In this document: positions 21,578 through 26,095 of the stretch, one piece after another | Layout: each line of letters begins with the position of its first letter | Numbering within the stretch: position 1 is the first letter of the stretch | NCBI GenBank assembly: GCA_018333395.1 | Contig: JAGXSQ010000024.1 | Coordinates: 1 to 26,095, forward strand | Direction: 5' to 3' | Source of the DNA: Dethiobacter sp. | GTDB taxonomy: Bacteria; Bacillota_D; Dethiobacteria; Dethiobacterales; Dethiobacteraceae | DNA length: 26,095 bases | Program-made: the position numbers and the translations under genes | The notes under the pieces: model-generated | Seen by the model: only the letters and a program-made list of their open reading frames with translations | The model's database searches: none | Told to the model about the DNA's origin: nothing

Positions 21578-22714
21578 ATGCTTTCTTTTAAATTAAGTCC
21601 TGAACAGGAGTTGCTGCGCTCTCTAGCCGGAGAGTTTGCTCGTCGCGAGCTGTTGCCGGTGGCGGCGGAGTATGACCGCAGCGGCGAGGTGCCTTGGCCC
21701 ATCATCAAAAAAGCCTGGGAGACAGGCTTCCTGAACATGGGCGTGCCGGAGGAGTATGGCGGGGGTGGGCAGGGCGTTTTGGCCAGCTGTCTCGTTTCTG
21801 AGGAACTGGCGGCGGCTTGTGCCGGCATCTCCGCTACATTGGCTTTAACAGACTTGGCTTGCACTCCCATTACTCTGGTCGGCACCGCCGAACAAAAAGA
21901 ACGCTGGCTACGACCGGTCTGCCGGGAAATGAAGATGGTTTCCTTTTGTGTTACTGAGCCGGAAGCAGGTTCAGACGTATCTTCACTCGCCACCACTGCC
22001 AAGCGTGACGGAGACAACTATATTTTAAACGGCAACAAGCAGTTTATCACTAATGCCAGCATTGCCGACTACTTTGTCGTCTTTGCCGCTACGAATCTAA
22101 AAAAAGGATCTCGTGGCCTCAGTGCCTTTATGGTCGAACGTACGGCGCCCGGTCTGGTAGTAGGCAAAAAGGAAGACAAGATGGGACAGCGCGCCTCGGA
22201 TACGGCCAGCCTCTCCCTAGCTGACGTGGTTGTCCCGGCAGAAAACCGCCTCGGCGCGGAAGGGGACGGCTTTCGGCTGATTATGCAGACGTTTGACCGC
22301 TCCCGGCCCGGGGTGGCCGCAGCGGCAGTGGGCCTGGGAAGGGCCGCTATGGAATACGCTTTGCAGTATGCCAAGAATCGCTCTCAGTTTGGCGTGCCCA
22401 TCATTCTGCACCAATCTATTAGCTTTATGCTAGCCGATATGCAAAAAGACTTGGATGCGGCCCGACTTTTGGCTTGGCGGGCGGCCTGGCTTGCTGATGC
22501 GGGGGAGAAAAACTCCCGGGAGGCGGCCATGGCCAAAGCGTTTGCCGCCGATGTGGCCATGCGGGTCACAACCGAGGCTGTGCAAATTTTTGGCGGGTAT
22601 GGCTACAGCAGGGAATACCCGGTGGAAAAACTGATGCGGGACGCCAAGGTCATGCAGATCTACGAAGGGACGGCGCAGATTCAACGGCTGTTGATTGCCA
22701 AAACTTTTTTGTAA
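21578..22714 (+). CDS. acyl-CoA dehydrogenase, SCAD/MCAD-type catalytic base
   Basis: A 378-residue acyl-CoA dehydrogenase of standard length. It has CVTEPEAGSDVSS, the FAD segment GNKQFITNASIADYFVVFA, FDRSRPGVAAAAVGLGRAAMEYAL, RSQFGVPI, the QIFGGYGYSREYPVEKLMRDAKVMQIYEGTAQIQ block and E363 in YEGT as the catalytic base, as in short- and medium-chain and butyryl-CoA dehydrogenases. The E-to-R/S pattern at the other base position (FDRSRP) confirms the subgroup and distinguishes it from the first gene of the cluster. It lies 38 bases after the thiolase, with GGAGGAAACACGG before the ATG. The electron acceptor ETF is not encoded in the window. Confidence 0.95.
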   Translation: MLSFKLSPEQELLRSLAGEFARRELLPVAAEYDRSGEVPWPIIKKAWETGFLNMGVPEEYGGGGQGVLASCLVSEELAAACAGISATLALTDLACTPITLVGTAEQKERWLRPVCREMKMVSFCVTEPEAGSDVSSLATTAKRDGDNYILNGNKQFITNASIADYFVVFAATNLKKGSRGLSAFMVERTAPGLVVGKKEDKMGQRASDTASLSLADVVVPAENRLGAEGDGFRLIMQTFDRSRPGVAAAAVGLGRAAMEYALQYAKNRSQFGVPIILHQSISFMLADMQKDLDAARLLAWRAAWLADAGEKNSREAAMAKAFAADVAMRVTTEAVQIFGGYGYSREYPVEKLMRDAKVMQIYEGTAQIQRLLIAKTFL

Positions 22715-22742
22715 GCTATAAGAATCCGGAGGTTTAGCGTAC

Positions 22743-23975
22743 ATGAGCGAAATGAGCCGATCTACCAATTATTTGCTGGGGCTGACGATGCTCTACTATA
22801 CTGCTCCCAGGCAGGCTGACCGTAAAAAGAACCCGGTGGCCTGGTGCTCTTCCATTGCGCCGGTGGAATTCCTGCGTGCCATGGATGTCCTGCCGCTTTT
22901 CCCTGAGAACCATGGCGCTTTGATTGGCGCCAGGAAAATGGGCGTGGAACTGGCTGAAGCGGCGGAGGCTGTCGGCTATTCCAACGATATTTGCTCGTAT
23001 GCCAGAGCCGATATCGGCCACATCCTGACAGGCAAAAGCCCGGTGGATGGGCTAGCAAGGCCCGATTTTCTGGTCTGCTGCAATAATATCTGCGGCACAG
23101 TGGTCAAATGGTACGAAAACCTGGCCCGCCACTTTCAGGTGCCGTTGTTCCTGCTTGATACACCTTTTAACCACGGCCACGAGATCCCGGAGTACAGCTT
23201 GCAATATGTGGAAGGTCAGTTGCGGGAGTTTATCCCCTGGCTTGAAAGGGTCACCGACAAGAAGTTTGACCTTGACCGCTTCAAAGAAGTAGCCATGGTT
23301 TCCAACCAAACGGCCAAACTCTGGCGGGAGGTGCTGGGACTGGCCCAGCATAAGCCTGCCCCCTTCACGGCGTTTGATACTTTTAACTATATGGCTCCGG
23401 TAGTCACGATGCGGGGAACACCGGAGGCGCTGGAATATTACCGGCTCCTCCTGGAAGAACTGCTCCAGACAGTAAAGGAGGGGGCGGCGGCTGTTCCGGG
23501 AGAAAAATACCGGCTGCTATGGAACGGCATCCCGGTTTGGTTTGCTATGCGGCCCATGCTGCAGTTGCTGGCCAAACACCAGGCCAATCTCGTTTGCTCC
23601 ACGTACACCAACGCCTGGGTGTTGGAGTTTGACCCTGACAATCTGCTGCGCAGCATGGCGGAAGCGTACACGGCAGTTCTGATTAACCAGAGTATGGGGC
23701 TCAAATTCACCAATCTGGAGAATCTGATCCAGGAGTTTGACCTGCACGGCATTATTCACCACTCCAACCGGAGCTGCAAACCGTACTGTTTCGGACTCTA
23801 CGATTTGAGCCGCATGTTGCAGGCTGGCAGTCACGCCGTTCCGGAAATGATTTTTGACGGCGATCAGACTGACCCGCGTCATTTTTCCTGGGCGCAGTTT
23901 GAAAACAGGTTTCAGTCATTTATCGAAACTCTGGCGCTGGCCGAACCGGCTAACGGCCACAGGAGGCAAAGCTGA
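22743..23975 (+). CDS. 2-hydroxyacyl-CoA dehydratase family, alpha-type subunit (HadB/FldB-like)
   Basis: A 410-residue member of the HgdB/HadB superfamily, which also includes benzoyl-CoA reductase subunits. Conserved cysteines that can hold a [4Fe-4S] cluster are C84 (NDICSYARAD), C117 (CCNNICGTVVKWYEN) and C345 (SNRSCKPY). S37 (WCSSIAPVE) and E55 (LFPENHG) coincide with the active-site Ser37 and Glu55 that I recall for Clostridioides HadB, as do its Cys84, Cys117 and Cys346; this recollection should be checked. Length fits HadB (about 408). These enzymes eliminate water from (R)-2-hydroxyacyl-CoA by a ketyl radical. The CCGGAGG site precedes ATG 22743, and the stop overlaps the next start by one base. 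Substrate unknown; a reductive role is an alternative. Confidence 0.88.
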   Translation: MSEMSRSTNYLLGLTMLYYTAPRQADRKKNPVAWCSSIAPVEFLRAMDVLPLFPENHGALIGARKMGVELAEAAEAVGYSNDICSYARADIGHILTGKSPVDGLARPDFLVCCNNICGTVVKWYENLARHFQVPLFLLDTPFNHGHEIPEYSLQYVEGQLREFIPWLERVTDKKFDLDRFKEVAMVSNQTAKLWREVLGLAQHKPAPFTAFDTFNYMAPVVTMRGTPEALEYYRLLLEELLQTVKEGAAAVPGEKYRLLWNGIPVWFAMRPMLQLLAKHQANLVCSTYTNAWVLEFDPDNLLRSMAEAYTAVLINQSMGLKFTNLENLIQEFDLHGIIHHSNRSCKPYCFGLYDLSRMLQAGSHAVPEMIFDGDQTDPRHFSWAQFENRFQSFIETLALAEPANGHRRQS

Positions 23976-25111
23976 TGGAAAGCGTGTGGCAAAGTTTACT
24001 GGATGTAGCCCGGAACCCGGCGCCGGCCGTGACAGGCTGGAAACAAAGGACGGGGGGCAAGGTAGTCGGTTGGTTGCCCATTTATGTGCCTGAAGAGCTG
24101 ATTCATGCTGCCGGCGCGCTGCCGGTTAGCCTTTGGGGCGGGAGGACGGAGATCACCAGGGCTGACGCTCACTTGCAGGGTTTCGCCTGTTCGGTGGTGC
24201 GGGCGGTGTTAGAGTACGGGATGAAAGGTACCTACAACACGGTGGACGGCTTCATTTTCCCCTCCACCTGTGACCATATCCAAAACACTGCGGACATCTG
24301 GGCGGCCATCTTTCCCGATCGTCCCAAGTTTGACCTAGTCTACCCGGCCAACAGGCAGAGCCAGGCGGCCGCTGTTTATCTGGAACGTCTTTTTGCCGGG
24401 CTAGAGCAGTGGCTAGAGGAACTGACGGGCCAAGATGTAAATGAGGAGAAGCTGCGGGAGAGCATCAGTATTTACAACCGCTATCGCGCTCTGATGGCCG
24501 ACCTCTACAACCTGCGTTCCCGGAGGCCGGAGAGTCTGAGTGGCCCGGAGATGGGGCAAATTGTCAAGGCGGCGCTTTTCCTAGAAAAGTCAGAATTTAA
24601 CACGCGCCTCGCGGAGTTGCTTCCCTGGCTGGAGTGCAGGGTCGTAAGAGCTACGCCCAAAGTACGCCTGGTAGCTACTGGCATCATGGCCGAGCCGCAG
24701 GAAATTCTGGGCCTCCTCGATGAACTCGGCGGCGCCATTGTGGCTGATGACCTGGCGCTGGGGGCGAGAATTTTGCGCGCGCCGGTTAATGAGGCGCTGC
24801 CGCCGCTGACGGGCCTGGCTGACCGGCACCTGCGGCTTGGGCCGTGCTCCACACTGTATGACTGTCAGAAAGGCCGAGGTGCGCATGTGCAGCGGCTGGT
24901 AGCGGAGCACGCCGCTGATGGCGTCCTATTTCTCGGCATGAAGTTCTGCGAGGCGGAAGAGTTTGACTACCCTGTTCTGAAGGCGGAACTGGAGGCGGCC
25001 GGTATCCCGCTGTTATTGCTGGAAGTGGAACAGCAAATGTCGGCTGTTGGACAGGTGCGGACAAGATTGCAGGCTTTTCTGGAAGTTTTGGCGGAAGGGG
25101 CCCGGCCATGA
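23975..25111 (+). CDS. 2-hydroxyacyl-CoA dehydratase family, beta-type subunit (HadC/FldC-like)
   Basis: A 378-residue partner of the preceding subunit, near the HadC length of about 375. It has GWLPIYVPEELIHAAGALPV near the N-terminus and three candidate cluster cysteines: C72 (GFACSVVRAVLE), C99 (FPSTCDHIQN) and C325 (GMKFCEAEEFDYP). The C-terminal family signature continues LKAELEAAGIPLLLLEVEQQ and GQVRTRLQAFLE. In characterised dehydratases this subunit carries a second [4Fe-4S] cluster that relays the electron from the activator. ATG 23975 is part of the TGATG overlap with the alpha gene, with AGGAGG (23961-23966) inside it, so translational coupling is likely, fitting a heterodimer. The stop overlaps the activator gene by 4 bases. 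Confidence 0.9.
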   Translation: MESVWQSLLDVARNPAPAVTGWKQRTGGKVVGWLPIYVPEELIHAAGALPVSLWGGRTEITRADAHLQGFACSVVRAVLEYGMKGTYNTVDGFIFPSTCDHIQNTADIWAAIFPDRPKFDLVYPANRQSQAAAVYLERLFAGLEQWLEELTGQDVNEEKLRESISIYNRYRALMADLYNLRSRRPESLSGPEMGQIVKAALFLEKSEFNTRLAELLPWLECRVVRATPKVRLVATGIMAEPQEILGLLDELGGAIVADDLALGARILRAPVNEALPPLTGLADRHLRLGPCSTLYDCQKGRGAHVQRLVAEHAADGVLFLGMKFCEAEEFDYPVLKAELEAAGIPLLLLEVEQQMSAVGQVRTRLQAFLEVLAEGARP

Positions 25112-25893
25112 CGCTGACTATGGGCGTTGATCTTGGTTCCATTACGGCTAAGTGTGTTATCCTGAGAGACGGGTGCGAGGTGCTGGCCGACCGGGTTGTC
25201 AAAGGCAGTATGGTAGGAGGTGGGGCACAAAAGGCGGTGGAGGAGGCTCTGGCTCTGGCCGGCGTCAGTCAGGAGGAGGTGGCCTATGTAGTGGCCACCG
25301 GCTACGGGAGGGTCATTTTTGCCGGTGCCAATGAGGAAATGAGCGAGATTGGCTGTCACGGCAAAGGAGCTTTTTTTCAGGAACCGGCGGCCCGCACCGT
25401 TATTGATATCGGCGGCCAGGACGCTAAAGTTATCAGGCTTGGCGCCGGCGGACGCGTGCTTAACTTTGCCATGAATGAGAAATGTGCCGCCGGCACCGGG
25501 CGTTTTTTGGAAGTGATGGCGCAGGCGCTCGGCTACCCTGTTTGGGAACTGGCCCGCCTAGGCAGCCAAGCGACGGGTAAAGTGGCTATCAGCAGCACCT
25601 GCACCGTCTTTGCTGAATCTGAGATTATTTCCCACTTGGCGGCCGACAAGAAAGTAGCCGATATTGTGGCGGGAATTCATGAGTCTATTGCCAGGAGAAT
25701 TGCCGGCCTGGCCCACCGGGTGGGGTTGGAGGAGAAATTACTGGTGACAGGCGGTGTCGCCCAAAACCAGGGTGTGGTGGCGGCCCTAGCGGAGAGACTG
25801 GATCGTGAGCTACTCGTGCCGCGTTTTGCGCAGGTCAACGGCGCTCTGGGCGCGGCGCTTTCTGCCTTTGAGAAAAGTTCCCTTGGCCGCTGA
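25108..25893 (+). CDS. ATP-dependent activator of 2-hydroxyacyl-CoA dehydratase (HadI/HgdC-like)
   Basis: A 261-residue ASKHA-fold ATPase of the BcrA/BadF/HgdC family. It has the phosphate-1 motif MGVDLGSITAKCVIL, the phosphate-2 motif TVIDIGGQDAKVI, LLVTGGVAQNQGV near the adenosine site, and the two cysteines C126 (NEKCAAGTGRFLE) and C165 (STCTVFAESEI) that bridge one [4Fe-4S] cluster across the homodimer, as Cys127 and Cys166 do in HgdC of Acidaminococcus. It injects a low-potential electron into the dehydratase at the cost of ATP hydrolysis. The ATGA overlap with the beta subunit gene indicates coupled expression. Only one activator is present, unlike class I benzoyl-CoA reductase with two ATPase subunits, which supports the dehydratase reading. 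Confidence 0.93.
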   Translation: MTLTMGVDLGSITAKCVILRDGCEVLADRVVKGSMVGGGAQKAVEEALALAGVSQEEVAYVVATGYGRVIFAGANEEMSEIGCHGKGAFFQEPAARTVIDIGGQDAKVIRLGAGGRVLNFAMNEKCAAGTGRFLEVMAQALGYPVWELARLGSQATGKVAISSTCTVFAESEIISHLAADKKVADIVAGIHESIARRIAGLAHRVGLEEKLLVTGGVAQNQGVVAALAERLDRELLVPRFAQVNGALGAALSAFEKSSLGR

Positions 25894-25939
25894 CTTCGGA
25901 CAACCAATGCCGACATCGCGTAAGAGACAGGAGTATCAA

Positions 25940-26095
25940 ATGCTGGATAAACAAAGCTTTTTGACGTCGCCGCTCGGTGCCGGAAATTTTGCCTGGAAAA
26001 AGATGGTGATTCCTACGCCTTTTCCGGTAGGACCGGTGAACGTCTATTTATTGTGGTCAGAGCCGCTGACTTTGGTTGATGCCGGTCCTGACACC
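25940..26095 (+). CDS. metallo-beta-lactamase-fold hydrolase, N-terminal part (runs off window)
   Basis: ATG 25940 follows ACAGGAG with 6-base spacing and the frame is open to the last base, giving 52 residues. The part IPTPFPVGPVNVYLLWSEPLTLVDAGPDT is the first two strands of the metallo-beta-lactamase fold, where VDAGPD is the usual turn; the metal-binding HxHxDH would follow outside the window. Its position 46 bases after the activator suggests it is in the same operon. The fold includes thioesterases, lactonases and glyoxalase-like enzymes, so the activity is open; a CoA-thioester hydrolase would suit the context but that is inference. Confidence 0.8.
   Translation, partial: MLDKQSFLTSPLGAGNFAWKKMVIPTPFPVGPVNVYLLWSEPLTLVDAGPDT

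Noticed and set aside
22743..25893. Class I benzoyl-CoA reductase
   Set aside because: That complex has two ATPase-type subunits and a ferredoxin; only one activator is seen, and the catalytic subunit lengths and residues fit HadBC better. It cannot be wholly excluded because the window ends soon after.
1..26095. CRISPR array, prophage or defence system
   Set aside because: No regularly spaced repeats, integrase, transposase, phage structural or nuclease-helicase defence genes are visible; the NYN protein alone is not evidence for defence.

Overview
The window looks like chromosome from an anaerobic Firmicute, most likely a Clostridia/Peptococcaceae-type organism. The evidence is the truA-rplM-rpsI block, strong AGGAGG ribosome binding sites with GTG and TTG starts, sigma-A type promoters, a BirA-type operator on bioY, a YpjA-like protein, an A-type flavodiiron protein, an archaeal-type class I aldolase, and an oxygen-sensitive 2-hydroxyacyl-CoA dehydratase. 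No species can be named from sequence alone. I see no rRNA, tRNA, CRISPR array, intact insertion sequence or phage gene.

Layout. 1-2816: the end of truA, a convergent MFS transporter, then rplM-rpsI with their own promoter, a possible leader hairpin and a terminator. 2841-5198: an orphan AzlD-like protein, an uncharacterised 59-residue protein, and a chemoreceptor flanked by clear terminators. 5237-8576: an AcuB-like CBS-CBS-ACT protein, an iron-sulfur flavoprotein and a transketolase, all on the plus strand. 8646-10216: the flavodiiron gene on the minus strand and a 383-base divergent region with promoters, a candidate operator and interleaved inverted repeats. 10217-12128: class I fructose-bisphosphate aldolase and a NYN-LOTUS putative RNase, closed by a terminator. 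12136-13785: biotin-regulated bioY, a Cys-rich DUF1284 protein and a convergent YpjA-like membrane protein. 13911-17739: sulfur amino acid genes cysK, metI-like and metC-like, with a gene-poor stretch (14946-15390) between cysK and metI.

The most notable region is 17783-26095 (end of window): a same-strand run of acyl-CoA dehydrogenase, SCP2 domain protein, SDR dehydrogenase, thiolase, second acyl-CoA dehydrogenase, two 2-hydroxyacyl-CoA dehydratase subunits, their ATP-dependent activator, and the start of a metallo-beta-lactamase-fold gene. The last three complete genes overlap or nearly touch. The set suggests anaerobic acyl-CoA metabolism in which a ketyl-radical dehydratase (or a related reductase) is joined to a beta-oxidation-like module. 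The substrate cannot be read from the sequence, and no CoA ligase, CoA-transferase, enoyl-CoA hydratase or ETF gene lies inside the window.

Several gene starts given here are shorter than the longest open frame. In each case a promoter, terminator or ribosome binding site inside the longer frame decided the choice (MFS, rplM, azlD, chemoreceptor, aldolase, YpjA-like, cysK, first acyl-CoA dehydrogenase, SCP2).
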